NCBI RefSeq assembly: GCF_964656455.1
Contig: NC_135724.1
Location: 15,824,919 to 15,888,918, forward strand
Origin: Halichoerus grypus
Taxonomy: Eukaryota > Chordata > Mammalia > Carnivora > Phocidae
Length of the DNA: 64,000 nucleotides
Direction: 5' to 3'
The position numbers and the translations under genes are program-made. The notes beneath the pieces are model-generated. The model was not told where the DNA came from, made no database searches, and was given only the letters and a program-made list of their open reading frames with translations. Shown here one piece after another: positions 36,086-45,994 of the stretch. Positions within the stretch are counted from its first letter, which is position 1. Each line of letters opens with the position of its first letter.

Positions 36086-36631
36086 GTGCAAGTATTGTTC
36101 ATCTGAACACAGACTCAAAGAAGCTCTATGGAGAAACCCTGTGGGTGAATGTAACTCAGGTTTCCTCCGGCCAAAACCAAAAGCAGCCAGGATATAACTT
36201 CTGTCCTCCAGATGAACAGATTTTCACAGTTTCATCTAAGGGGAGAGGCTGCCCTTTATGGTTCCCTGCTGAAAACAGACTTACCCTAATCCAGCCAAGT
36301 CCACAATAACTACACAAGAACTTCTTCCTATTTTTTGAGTCGGTACGCTGTAAATCAGGACCTGAGTTTTTCTATGAATACATGCAGGGGCTTTGGGCAA
36401 CTCAAAAGTATTCATGAAACCTATTACGTATGGGGTGAAAATAAATGTTTTACCATCACTAGAAGGTTATAAATTAAAAACAGATGGCCTCATGAAGAGA
36501 AAAACTGCCACTTCCTCTCCAGCCTTTTTTTTTTTCAAAAGCTTTCATTTTAGCCTAATAATCTTAATTGGGCAAGATCTTCCATAGGTCTGCAAGGAAG
36601 CCAATATCTAAGCCTCCGTCTTGAAGTTGAA

Positions 36632-36830
36632 GTTAGCTGACATTTACTGAGCATGACTGTGAGCCAGACACACTGCACATTCTCACCTCGTTCGATTCTC
36701 AAGATGCTTTGAAATCGGTGTATCTTACACCCTTTTATAAGAAAACCAAGATCAAGCCATTTATCCAGAGCCCTGCAAAGCAGAAGTGGCAAAACGGTGG
36801 CTGATTCCAAAGTCCAAAGCCAGTGATGAT
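36632..36830 (-). repeat. MIR (reverse)
   Basis: TGACATTTACTGAGCATGACTGTGAGCCAGACAC to AAAGTCCAAAGCCAGTG, diverged reverse MIR. Confidence 0.6.
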
Positions 36831-36839
36831 TGCAGGGAA

Positions 36840-37913
36840 AGTCTGTGGTTTTAAAAATAGAGGTGCAATTGGAAATAGGCAGATCTCACGGCTCCATTAG
36901 AGGTCATTAGTGAGAGAAAGTGCTGAAAAGAAAAGGAGCCTTCTACTAAGACACGAGAAATATCAAAGGGCCATTTGTACATTCCATTTCCAACCCAAAC
37001 CCAAGCCCAGGCTCCACGCACTGTGCAGTTTCTAATCACAGACAGTACGGTATAGAGCACACCTAGGGGAACAGCCTGGGACCCAGACTTACAAAGTAAA
37101 GGAATCCTAAATCCCCATCTGTCACTCATCACTTCCCTCATTTTTCTGGTGTTTGTTACAGTAACTGATCTGGAAGAAGACTGCAGGTGGGTGTGACTGT
37201 TTCACTCTGAATTTGTTAAACTGATTTCTGAAAGTCCTTAAAACAGAAGCTAAAGTGAGGGCCTGGATTGTATTGACAAAGGTTTTGCTCTTGAAACCAT
37301 GACCTATTACGTGAGAGACTCGCACAGTAGGGTGTGTCCTGTCAGGTGACCCCATCTATTTTCAGCTACATATACGAAGCCGCCTTCCATCAGGGAAGCC
37401 AGAGCCCATGGGGAATTTTCACATCCAGGAACATACTTCTAAGTCCAAGAGGTTTCTGCCCAGCCTCCTCCAGGACTTCGAATCAATGTTTAGGAGAAGA
37501 ATTTGGCAAATAGATTTTTGGAGGGGGGTTTTAAACCCACCCTCCTACTTCTTTTTGCAAACCCTTCCGTTTACTCTTATGCTACGTGCAGGAGTGGGGC
37601 TGGTAGGACCGGGAGTGTGGTAGGAGATCTTCTCCAGACCCCTCTGCCATCCCATTCTCTGTCTCAAACCACAAATGACCTTAGAGGGGATGCAGAGGAA
37701 TCATTCTGGCTCAGACAGGCTGCCCTGCTCAGAGTCTCACGGCTCATTGATGGCTTGGCCTTGATTCCAAAGCAGGGCGCTCTCTGCTCCTCATCATGCT
37801 CAGAGGTGACTATTCTCAAGATCCAGTTGTCTTCCTGGTGGAGCATTCCCTGTGACAAAGGTTCGAAGAGTTTGGCAAGATTTTCACAATTTATGCTGTT
37901 CCGGCCCAAAGGG

Positions 37914-37946
<33 letters not shown>

Positions 37947-38280
37947 GACGGGAGGCAGAGTTATTGCAAGGGATTAAAAAACCCAAATCACAGCACACAG
38001 AGTCTTCAGACTAAAGGAAACAACTTATCTCGTTCGTAGATACATTGACAGATGATAAAGAGATCGGTGATAGACAGATAAGTGACTTTTGTTCCCACTC
38101 GCCTGTAATATCAGTCCTCACGCTATTGCCCTGTGAAGGAGCATTATTCCATTTTCCCTGTGGGCGCACAGGCTAGAAGTTAATGAACTTCTAAGTTCTC
38201 AGGGCTGGAAAGTGACAAGGCCTTGACTGGAGTGTTTGCATTGTTTCTTTAGAACTATTTCTCATCTCCTCGATTTACAC
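36840..38280. other. Unique intergenic sequence with a (TG)n run
   Basis: No gene recognised. A 178-codon frame at 37503-38039 includes the translated (TG)n tract and has no known domain. Confidence 0.4.
37915..37944. repeat. (TG)n microsatellite
   Basis: About 15 TG units. Confidence 0.95.
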
Positions 38281-38300
38281 ATAAAAAATTACAGTATTCA

Positions 38301-38399
38301 GGGGCCCCTGGCTGGCTCAGTGGGTAGAGCATGTGCCTCTTGATCTCAGGGTTGTGAGTTGGGCAGAGTTTACTTAAAAAAAAAAATTAAATTAAATTA
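38301..38399 (+). mobile_element. Short CAN-SINE (forward)
   Basis: GGGGCCCCTGGCTGGCTCAG head; about 20 bp around GAGCCCCA is deleted. Duplication AAAAATTACAGTRTTCA. Confidence 0.9.
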
Positions 38400-38959
38400 A
38401 AAATTACAGTGTTCATTAATGAGTGCCATGACCACTGATTTGTATGGAATCAGCTGTATACGTGAGATAAGGGAATCAGTATAGACTCAAGATGGTGAAA
38501 CCTGAAAATTTCTAAAGTTTTTGATTGGATTTCTGTATCCTTTAGTAATTGCAAATTGCAGCACAAAGAGATCTCTGTCCCTTTTCTCTACTCCCCATTT
38601 CTTACCTGCATCCTTCCCCAGCCCACACAGTCCCTGAAATGATCAGTTACTTGGGCAGTATTTAGTATTTGTAGAGAGACAATACAGGCATTTCCCCTAA
38701 GCACAGGAAAGACACATACACAGAGATAAATAAATTCACCAGACAAGGAAAACTTGCTTTGGCAGAGACTTTGATAATCAAAGTTCTATAAGCTATACTC
38801 TGTTGAGTATGCAAAATCTTGAATTACTGAGGAGATGGTCGTTGCTGGTTTTCTCTTTGTTTGTGTAAATGTAAATTATGCAATTATATACATGTATTAT
38901 TGATTAATAACGGAAGGAGAGCTGATAAAAACATCTCAAATAAAACTATCAACATAGGA

Positions 38960-39075
38960 AGGGCACCTGGCTGGCTCAGTTGGAGGAGCATGCACCTCTT
39001 GCTCTCTGGGTCATGAGTTCGAACCCCACCCTGAGTGTAGAGATTACAAAAAATAAATAAATAAACTTAAAAAAA
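38960..39075 (+). mobile_element. Short CAN-SINE (forward)
   Basis: GGGCACCTGGCTGGCTCAG to TAGAGATTAC and A-rich tail, duplication AAACYAYCAACATAGGA. Confidence 0.92.
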
Positions 39076-39245
39076 ACCTACCAACATAGGACAGTTTACC
39101 AAAGCATGTCATGTTATCCCTTGACGTGTAGCCCATTTTTACCTGACCATATTTGTTTTGGGGACTTTAATTCCTTTACACATTCAAATGATACAAGGAG
39201 ATAGCTTCAGAAGAAATTCTGTCCAGTTTATAAAAATTAAAAATA

Positions 39246-39422
39246 GGGATGCCTGGGTGGCTCAGTTGGTTGAGCATCCGACTCTTGGTTTCGGCTCAGA
39301 TCATGATCACGAGGTCGTGGGATCCAGCCCCATATTGGGCTCTGCACAGCACAGTGTGGAGCCTGCTTGTCCCCTGCCCTCCTCCAGATCCACCCCCCCA
39401 AATAAATAAAATCTTAAGAAAA
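39246..39422 (+). mobile_element. CAN-SINE (forward)
   Basis: GGGATGCCTGGGTGGCTCAG to AAATAAATAAAATCTTAAG. Confidence 0.92.
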
Positions 39423-40026
39423 ATGAACAAAATATAGTTCTTGAAATTTGAGGCACACTTTTTAAATGGTTTAGTATATTTAGGATTCAGAATGAAGCGT
39501 CCGTGGGATTAGATCTTTCTTCAGTTACTTCAGTAATAGTCACAGCTTCTTAATTCTGGTATTATTGCATTTCTGATTTTATTTTTTTTCCTAAAGGTCC
39601 ATCATTTTGCCGCAGTTTCAAAAGATGAGAGACTGTGCTCTGCTAAAGTGATTCACTGTTGTTTTAATCCAAGACACAAAGCCCGGGAGGCCTTCCCCTC
39701 TATTTGCTGGAGGCAACGACAGTAACTTTGTTAATGTGAAGGATTGCAAACAGGTTTGTGCCAAAGGCAGTGATTTTTTTTTTCTTATTCAATTTTTAAA
39801 CTAACTTTAAGTATTTATAAGCAGAATTATATTTTTGTATGCATTTTACTAACAGCACATTGCCATTTCTAGGTGACTTTTCAAATAGAAAGGTTATGGG
39901 GGCTTTCTCTTGAATATAAATGCAAGTCAAACTATTTTTTAATTCCTGGTAGCTTTTTGTTAGTCAATATTTACAATTACAATTATGTGGGCATCCTGGG
40001 AGTTTTTGGACATTAAGAGTTCTCTG

Positions 40027-40210
40027 GGGCGCCTGGGTGGCTCAGTCGGTTAAGTGTCTGCCTTGGGCTCAGGTCCTGATCTCAGGGTCCTGGGATGGAG
40101 CCCCGCATCGGGCTCCCTGCTGACCAGGGAGCCTGCTTCTCCCTCTCTCTCTGCCCCTCCCCACTGCTCGTGCTCTCTCTCTCTCAAATAAATAAAATCT
40201 TAAAAAAAAA
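40027..40210 (+). mobile_element. CAN-SINE (forward)
   Basis: Full length, duplication AAGAGTTCTCT. Confidence 0.95.
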
Positions 40211-40224
40211 AAGAGTTCTCTGAA

Positions 40225-41084
40225 AACGTATAGTCCTCTTACCTGAAGATTGTGCATTGTCCCAAAGCTTTCCTGTGCTACTCCTTATATAAAAAAAGAG
40301 CAGCAAGGGTACTTTTAGCAAAACTCATTACCACCAGTGCAGAGGGGCAGGAGTTCCTCTTCCAGAGACCCTCAAATCAAATCATGCACACTGCCCCCCC
40401 CCCCACTGCCCTTTAGGGAGCCAATCTCTCTGCCTGCTCCTGCGATGCCCCAGGGGCCTTTCATGCCCTTCCGCCAGCTGTCCCCTCTCACGGGGTCACC
40501 TTCCTCCGGTAGCCCCTCCTCTCGCCCTCCCCGTCTGAGGGAGGCAACTTACACTGCAGGGTTTCAGCCTGAAGATGCTACCGACTAGGAGTATCTCGTG
40601 GGTTCTCACCCTCTAACAGGAAAGCCACTCCTTCTGCACATGACTAGCATCAGATGAAGCAAGACTTGCTCCTCAGGGTTGGGGCAGAGGAGGGGAGAAG
40701 TGTGAGGCCACTGTCAAGGAAACCAACCAGAAGCTCCTCTAGCCTGGCGGAGGCTCCCCGAGCAGCCAAGGAGGGGGGCGCACAGCACCTCTAAGGAGAT
40801 CACGGATCTCTGAAGGCTACTTTCGATAAGTCACTGTCCAGGCACTAAGGCACTCATGACCTACGCCAGGCACGAAGGTCTTCTTTTTCACTATTTCTTC
40901 TCCCGATTAAATGGTAAGTCCCTTGACAGCAGAAATCAGGCTAAATGTCCCTGCATGTCCCACTCCGGCGACAGAACTGTGACTGAAGATGTGGTGGTCA
41001 GAAGGGGCCTGCTGACGGAAACTGGTAAAACAATTTTGGTTTCATAATGAACACTGGGCCGGTGACGTGATGACAAAAAGGAAC
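40225..41084. other. Unique sequence downstream of PMAIP1
   Basis: No repeat or gene recognised. 40340-40560 is C-rich and leaves a proline/serine-rich chance frame. Confidence 0.4.
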
Positions 41085-41108
41085 ACATAAAAAAGAATGG
41101 TGATAATT

Positions 41109-41114
41109 TTTAAT
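41109..41114 (-). terminator. Distal poly(A) signal ATTAAA of PMAIP1
   Basis: The minus strand reads ATTAAA about 1.5 kb after the stop codon, where human PMAIP1 also ends. The exact cleavage site is not visible. Confidence 0.55.
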
Positions 41115-41291
41115 AGTTTACAGCTACAGTATCCAAGTTTTGTATGTATAAATACAGTTACAGACCATAAATATCCAAATGGCAAAATATCTGCCTCTAG
41201 ACAGACAAAAAGCATCGTTGTGACTAAATAATACTGAAGCAAAAACAGATGCTGAGGTAATGTTTCATCTAAAGTGTCCATACCCTATAGC

Positions 41292-41329
41292 AAAAGTTCA
41301 AGTGGTTACGAAAAGTTCAAGTGGTTACG
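41292..41329. repeat. Perfect 19-bp tandem duplication in PMAIP1 3'UTR
   Basis: AAAAGTTCAAGTGGTTACG occurs at 41292-41310 and again at 41311-41329 with no mismatch. The identity implies a recent slippage or duplication event. Confidence 0.95.
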
Positions 41330-41418
41330 AAAGCCTTGTCTCATAACCTAAAACTGTAACTTTAACTAATAGACATTTTCAAACTAAACAAAAAAATATT
41401 TTAATCATAAATAGGTAA

Positions 41419-41427
41419 AATAAATAA
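41419..41427 (-). promoter_or_regulatory. AU-rich nonamer UUAUUUAUU in PMAIP1 3'UTR
   Basis: The minus strand reads TTATTTATT, the classic destabilising nonamer, with further ATTTA pentamers nearby (for example from TAAAT near 41145 and 41224). Short-lived NOXA mRNA fits this, but AT-rich DNA can give the motif by chance. Confidence 0.4.
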
Positions 41428-41590
41428 GATTATTCTTACGGAAATTCAGTCATGACATTATTATTTCTTTTTTTATATATCTGGGGACTTTGTTGACAGC
41501 CTGGCCTTTTAACAATAAAAAAGTGAAATTCATGAAACCTTTCTCAGAATCTACATATTATTCTAATGCAAATTACACATATATGGCATT

Positions 41591-41596
41591 TTTATT
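41591..41596 (-). terminator. Proximal poly(A) signal AATAAA in PMAIP1 3'UTR
   Basis: The minus strand reads CCAGAATAAAAATGCC about 1.02 kb after the stop. Use would give a short isoform lacking the AU-rich nonamer and the 19-bp duplication. Use is inferred. Confidence 0.4.
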
Positions 41597-42613
41597 CTGG
41601 ATGAGCAATCCCGTTCTCTTTTTTTAAAAAAAGTATATCCCAACTATGTAAAACATGCTTAATTTCTCTTAAAAGAGCACTTCTTATAAGACATACACTG
41701 ACTAATCTGAGAAAGGGCATTTTACAGATTTTAGAAACTTCTTTAGAAACACATTCATCTTATCAAGTGACTGTAGAATATTTGTTTTACTAAGTGTTAA
41801 TTACAGCAGTAAAAAAGTCTAAATTGCTTTTTCTCCCCTATTATTTCTCATTCTACAAAATCCCCGTACTCTTTATGTTTTAACATTCTACCTGCAAGAA
41901 TCTTACTGGCACCAAGTAACACCTCCATCACATTTTTCCAAGTACAGACTTTGCAGGTAAGACTCACAGAAACATAATTCAAGGAAGGGTCATCTGAACA
42001 GATACATTTTTGTGTCAATACATTTTTGAGTCAAAAGAAACAAGCTTTCAAATCATTTTATATTTTGTAGTGACCTATGGAATCCACATTCTCTGACATT
42101 CAGTGTTCTCAGAATGAAATCCTTACTTTTAACAAGATAATATATAAAGCAAATATTATACAACACTTTGTGGAGTTGTCATCCAAAAATAAAACCCAAC
42201 ACTGAATACATTCCGTTTCTTTGCCCCTGCCCACAGTCTATTCATTTGCCAACTCCGCTGGACAGAGTGGATAGCAACCTTCAGCAAAATTACCAGAATA
42301 ATCTTCGAAGTAAAAACAAAATGTATAAGTAATTAATTCCATATTTTTCAAAGCTCCACCATTCTTGCTTTAAAATAAACAAAATGGTTTTATAACGTCC
42401 TCGCAACCCAAAAAAATGACTTCTGGGAAATCTCCAACAGAAATCCATCTTTGATGTATTCCATCTTGGTTTCCAAGGGCATCCAAAAAGCAAGTGAGAT
42501 CTCCCTCCCAATCGTCTCCATTAGAAGGCATTTCCTCTAACTGATGAAATTTGCACCTACTGGGGAATCTTCCGTTTTAAAGGAATCTCCTCATTCAAAA
42601 GCTTCCAAAACAG

Positions 42614-42720
42614 TCAGGTTCCTGAGCGGAAGAGTTTGGATATCAGATTCAGAAGTTTCTGCCGGAAATTCAGTTTGTCTCCAAACCTCCTGAGTTGAAT
42701 GGCACACTCCACTTCGGTCT
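42614..42720 (-). CDS. PMAIP1: PMAIP1 coding exon 2 (BH3 and mitochondrial-targeting region)
   Basis: The acceptor TTTCCTTTTCAG precedes the exon. It completes Glu20 and encodes the BH3 helix and C-terminal targeting segment, ending SKLFRSGT and TGA (42616-42614). This is the part of the protein most like human NOXA. Confidence 0.97.
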
Positions 42721-42902
42721 CTGAAAAGGAAAGCAAAACATTAAAATCACATTGATATTACAAACTGCAACCAGCAAGAGTTAATGTGCCCATCCAAGGG
42801 ACAAGCTGAGTATTTATATTCAGTGAAGCATTTATCTTAACTTGAGCTTTATGTACACCCATTTTGTGAATGTGAGAAAGGTGACTTAGCACGCGTGAGC
42901 GG

Positions 42903-42934
<32 letters not shown>

Positions 42935-45739
42935 CATACACTGACACATTGTGACTCATAAACCAAAAAAAGAATAGTTAAGAATAAAGACGTTTACTCT
43001 AAAATATTTTTTTAAAAAAGCCTACTACAAGAACCAAATGTCATCTTTCTTTCAATATGGACATTTCTGACAATTATCATATGATCTCACTGATATGTGG
43101 AATTTGAGAAACAAGGCAGAGGATCATAGGGGAAAGGAGGAAAAAATGAAACAAGATGAAACCAGAGAGGGAGACAAACCATAAGAGACTCTTAATCTCA
43201 GGAAACAAACTGAGGGTTGCTGGAGTGGAGGGGGGTGGGAGGGATGGGGTGGCTGGGTGATGGACATTGGGGAGGGTAGGTGCTATGGTGAGCGCTGTGA
43301 ATTATGTAAGACTGATGAATCACAGACCTGTACCCCTGAAACAAATGATGCATTATATGTTAATAAAAAAAAGAAAGAAAGAAATTGCTATGGTGGAGGA
43401 AAATAAAAATTCGGACATTTCTGTCATACACCACAGAGTTAGCAAGCCTTGGCCAGCCTCAGGTGATGTCATCCTCTTCTTGCTCACTGAAGGATGGTTG
43501 GGGGAACAGAAGTCAAATTCTAAGCTCTTGTATATTGTTTTCAAGTAGGATTTATTTTTTAAATGGCAGTAATTCACAGCTCAGATTATGCCTTCATTAA
43601 TAGACAAATCTAAATGTATTATTTTTCCTCTTTTTTTTAAGATTTTATTCATCTGACAGAGAGAGCGAGAGCACAAGAAGGGGATGCAGCAGAGGGAGAG
43701 GGAGAAGCAGGCTCCCTGCTCAGCTCTCCAATGTGGAACCTGATGCGGGGCTCAGTCCCAGGCCCCGGGGATCATGACCTGAGCTGAAGGCAGACGCTTA
43801 ACCAACTGAGCCACCCAGTCGCCCCTCTAAATGTATTCTTACCCTCATTGAAAAACTCTTTGAAATTTTCTTGTAAGACTCATAAAATCTTTTTTTTTTT
43901 TTAAGATTTTTATTTATTTATTTGACAGAGAGAGAGACAGCGAGAGAGGGAACACAAGCAGGGGGAGTGGGAGAGGGAGAAGCAGGCTTCCCGTGGAGCA
44001 GGGAGCCCGATGCGGGGCTCGATCCCAGGACCCTGAGATCATGACCTGAGCCAAAGGCAGACGCTTAACGACCGAGCCACCCAGGTGCCCCTCATAAAAT
44101 CTTTTATCAAAAATAAGTCCACATTCTCTAAAATAACTTAGAAATTTACATTTTACTGTAAACCAAATTCTTCTTACAAACCCAATTTGTGCCAATCCAC
44201 ACTGCCTTTATGAGTGAAGCAGAAAATATGTTTAATTCACAAGTTGACTACTTTTTATAAGTGAGATATTGTCATTAAATGAATATTAATTTAAGAAAAA
44301 GGATTATAAAAGGGTTTTAAGGGAAAAAATGATCTCTTTCCCCAAAAGAGGGGGCAGAAACTCGCTGCTGGTTGTTTCCTGAATTTTTCTGTTAATTACA
44401 CTTCTATACATGTAGTAATAAAATTGAAACTATGTGTGGTGAGGGATGTTAACTAAAGCTATTTGGCAATCACTTCACAGTATATACATACATGGCATCA
44501 TCATCATTTGATATATACATATGTCAAATCAAAGCTAATCCAATGTCATATGTCACTTACATCTCAATAAAAAGATGTATTACTATCGAATCGAGTTTAA
44601 GAGGGCCCTTTCTGCTGCCCCATGTTATTGGGAATGAAGTTAAATGGCAGAAAGGTTATGCTCAGGTTAGGCCCTCTGGACACCGGAGAATTCTTGAACA
44701 TCACTAAAGGTGGGCAAAGCTTTTTGCCTCCCAAGTAAGAGCCAGAGAGAGCAGCCTGGTGCCCACTTAGCCATGGCCAGGTTGGAAATGCACCACTTCC
44801 TTTGCACGCCTCATGGGCCCTATAAAGCGAAACCAACTTAAAAGGGGGCCATTATCGTCTGATGCAATAGCAGTATGACGGATTTCGAGCCCAGAGCCTT
44901 GCTGCCTTCTTTGCTGCCGCGCCTTAGCGGGTGGCTGCCTTGTTTGCTAAGATTTATAAAGGAGAGGGCGGGTCTAAAAAGTTATTTGGTTGGGCTTTAT
45001 GGAGGGAGGTGGGGAGAGTGGATGGATTAAAAACCACTGGAGACCAACTCCAGTTCTTCTCCTATCCCAGCTCCACAACTAATAACGATTGTCAAAATGT
45101 TACACTCAACAAAGAAGCACGATTTTCTAGGCTCCTGACCGCAGTGGTCCTCGCAGGGCCTCCGGAACGCTCCATCAGTCTTCTGTGGAGGAGCCGTGAT
45201 AGGATCAAGCGCTATGGACCGCTTTGTTTGTGTTGGGGACCCGGGAGTGGCAACACTCAGAGCGGGGCCCTCAATGGTCCCCGACTCCGGCGGAAGAGGG
45301 CTGGTCGCCAGGCAGCTCCCGGAGCCTCTCCCGTCCCCACCTGCCGCGACAGTGACTTTCTCCTCGTGACTGCAGCCGGCACTTGCACTTTTTCTCCCCG
45401 TGGCCCCGGGGCAGGGCAAGTGGGGATGGAAAGCAAGCGAAGCGAAGAAGAGGCTTTCTGCCTCCACTAAAATCCCGATCTGCATCCCAAATCGGGTTTC
45501 CTCCCTCGCCGTCTCCACCGTCCAGGGTAAAACCCCTGAAGAACTTCCTGCAGGCGCCCCCCAAAGCATGTGCAAGGGCACAGACCTGCCCGACCTGGAG
45601 GCCGCGTGCCGACCCGGACCGAGACCGAGACCCCGGCCCCCGCCCCGGCCAGGATCCCCGCGGGCCCCAGCGGCTCCCTACCTGCCGGGGCCCGCGGAGG
45701 GCTCGGCTGCACGCTCCTACGCGCCTTCCTCCCAGGCAT
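42614..45739 (-). CDS. PMAIP1: PMAIP1 (NOXA), BH3-only pro-apoptotic protein; two-exon CDS join(45739..45682, 42720..42614)
   Basis: BH3-only BCL2-family member. Known family role: NOXA acts at the outer mitochondrial membrane, binds MCL1 (and BCL2A1) through its BH3 helix and lowers the threshold for BAX/BAK apoptosis; it is a p53 and stress-response target. Seen here: 58 nt in exon 1 plus 107 nt in exon 2 give 165 nt, i.e. 54 codons and TGA, matching the human length. Splice sites are CAG|GTAGGG and TTTTCAG|AG, splitting Glu20 (G|AG). The N-terminus is basic (MPGRKARRS) and Ser13-Pro14, a proline-directed site in human NOXA, is kept. The single BH3 is CAIQLRRFGDKLN with Cys25, Leu29, Gly33 and Asp34. 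Lys35, Lys41 and Lys48 are present, as is the C-terminal mitochondrial-targeting segment KLLNLISKLF. Position 51 is Arg where human has Cys. Only one BH3 is seen, unlike mouse NOXA, which has two. The start ATG has A at -3. No stop or frameshift interrupts it, and because it has an intron, CpG promoter and poly(A) signals it is the functional locus, not a retrocopy. Confidence 0.97.
42902..42930. repeat. (CA)n microsatellite in PMAIP1 intron
   Basis: About 14 uninterrupted CA units, about 180 bp upstream of the exon 2 acceptor. It reads as (TG)n on the transcribed strand. Confidence 0.95.
43070..43384 (+). mobile_element. 5'-truncated carnivore L1 3' end in PMAIP1 intron
   Basis: Holds the ATGATCTCACTGATATGTGG...TGATGGACATTGGGGAGGG...TGTACCCCTGAAACAAATGA block and ends ATATGTTAATAAAAAAAAG, typical of carnivore L1 3' ends. 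GGACATTTCTG occurs before it (43059-43069) and again at 43413-43423, about 29 bp beyond the first A-tail. Confidence 0.8.
43631..43826 (-). mobile_element. CAN-SINE (reverse)
   Basis: T-rich tail, AAGATTTTATT, then GCCACCCAGTCGCCCC. Target-site duplication TCTAAATGTATT at both ends (43609-43620 and 43827-43838), with ATTTTTCCTC between the 5' copy and the tail. Confidence 0.92.
43893..44090 (-). mobile_element. CAN-SINE (reverse)
   Basis: Full-length reverse copy ending GAGCCACCCAGGTGCCCC. Flanked by the duplication CTCATAAAATCTTTT. Confidence 0.94.
44435..44575 (+). mobile_element. Old L1M-type 3' end fragment
   Basis: Diverged copy of the L1 3'UTR end (GGGATGTTAACTAA...CACTTCACAGTATATACATA...ACATCTCAATAAA). 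It lies in the PMAIP1 intron, antisense to the gene. Confidence 0.65.
45682..45739 (-). CDS. PMAIP1: PMAIP1 coding exon 1 (residues 1-19 plus first base of codon 20)
   Basis: Starts with ATG at 45739-45737 in context GTGAAGATGC and encodes the basic, proline-rich N-terminus ending RAPA. The donor CAG|GTAGGG falls at 45682/45681. Reading through the donor stays open in the CpG island, but the joined product matches NOXA length and sequence, so splicing is the better model. Confidence 0.96.
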
Positions 45740-45918
45740 CTTCACAGGCAGCCACCGGGAGCTGTGCTGCAAAACCCCGGGGACCTTAGGCCCCCACCCC
45801 GAGCCCCTTGGGGCAGCAGGAGGCGAGCTGTACCGCGGGCCGAAGACGGGCCGGAGCGGGCGGGCACGACCCGACTGGAGAGCGCACAGCCCTCGGGCCG
45901 GGGACCTCTCAGGTCTGG
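45740..45918 (-). other. PMAIP1: PMAIP1 5'UTR (start inferred)
   Basis: GC-rich leader of about 175-180 nt between the ATG and the inferred start, placed about 30 bp downstream of the TATA-like box. I see no upstream ATG in this interval. The transcription start is inferred from the TATA position, not observed. Confidence 0.6.
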
Positions 45919-45943
45919 GCGATTCTCGCGCCCACGTTCGCCT

Positions 45944-45951
45944 CTTATAAG
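45944..45951 (-). promoter_or_regulatory. PMAIP1: TATA-like box of PMAIP1 (CTTATAAG)
   Basis: The minus strand reads CCCCTTATAAGAGGC inside otherwise very GC-rich DNA, about 205 bp upstream of the ATG. That spacing would give a 5'UTR of about 175-180 nt. The octamer is palindromic, so orientation rests on the gene. Confidence 0.6.
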
Positions 45952-45957
45952 GGGACC

Positions 45958-45967
45958 TTCCCGGGAA
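45958..45967. promoter_or_regulatory. Perfect 10-bp palindrome TTCCCGGGAA between TATA and CRE-like site
   Basis: The palindrome fits a TTC-N4-GAA (STAT-like) spacing and also contains an ETS-like core on each strand. It lies 6 bp from the TATA-like box and 3 bp from the ATF/CREB-like site. Function is inferred from position only. Confidence 0.35.
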
Positions 45968-45970
45968 CCG

Positions 45971-45978
45971 TGACGTAG
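45971..45978 (-). promoter_or_regulatory. ATF/CREB-like element TGACGTAG (minus strand CTACGTCA)
   Basis: One base from the palindromic CRE TGACGTCA, about 20 bp upstream of the TATA-like box. NOXA induction by ATF3/ATF4 through a promoter CRE is established in human cells, so this is the natural candidate site here. Binding is not shown by the sequence. Confidence 0.5.
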
Positions 45979-45994
45979 CGAAACTTGACCCTGT

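Larger units (their letters stand above)
41085..42613 (-). other. PMAIP1: PMAIP1 3'UTR, about 1.5 kb
   Basis: AT-rich, free of SINE and L1 insertions although its flanks are full of them, running from the TGA to an inferred cleavage site about 10-30 nt past ATTAAA. The length agrees with the roughly 1.5 kb 3'UTR I recall for human PMAIP1. It contains an AU-rich nonamer, a possible earlier poly(A) site and a 19-bp tandem duplication, annotated separately. Confidence 0.75.
42721..45681 (-). other. PMAIP1: PMAIP1 intron, about 2.96 kb
   Basis: GT (45681) to AG (42721). The 5' third is GC-rich CpG-island sequence. The rest holds an old L1 3' end (44435-44575), two CAN-SINEs in the gene's own orientation (43631-43826 and 43893-44090), a carnivore L1 3' fragment antisense to the gene (43070-43384) and a (CA)n microsatellite about 180 bp upstream of the acceptor. 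Human PMAIP1 has alternative internal exons; I could not identify an equivalent here. Confidence 0.85.

Noticed and set aside
37503..38039. 178-codon plus-strand frame
   Set aside because: Runs through a (TG)n microsatellite giving an alternating Cys/Val tract; no recognisable family.
45981..45990. p53 half-site-like AAACTTGACC in the promoter, and a perfect half-site AAACTTGCTT at 46399-46408
   Set aside because: NOXA is a known p53 target, but I find no second half-site next to either, so I do not call a p53 response element.
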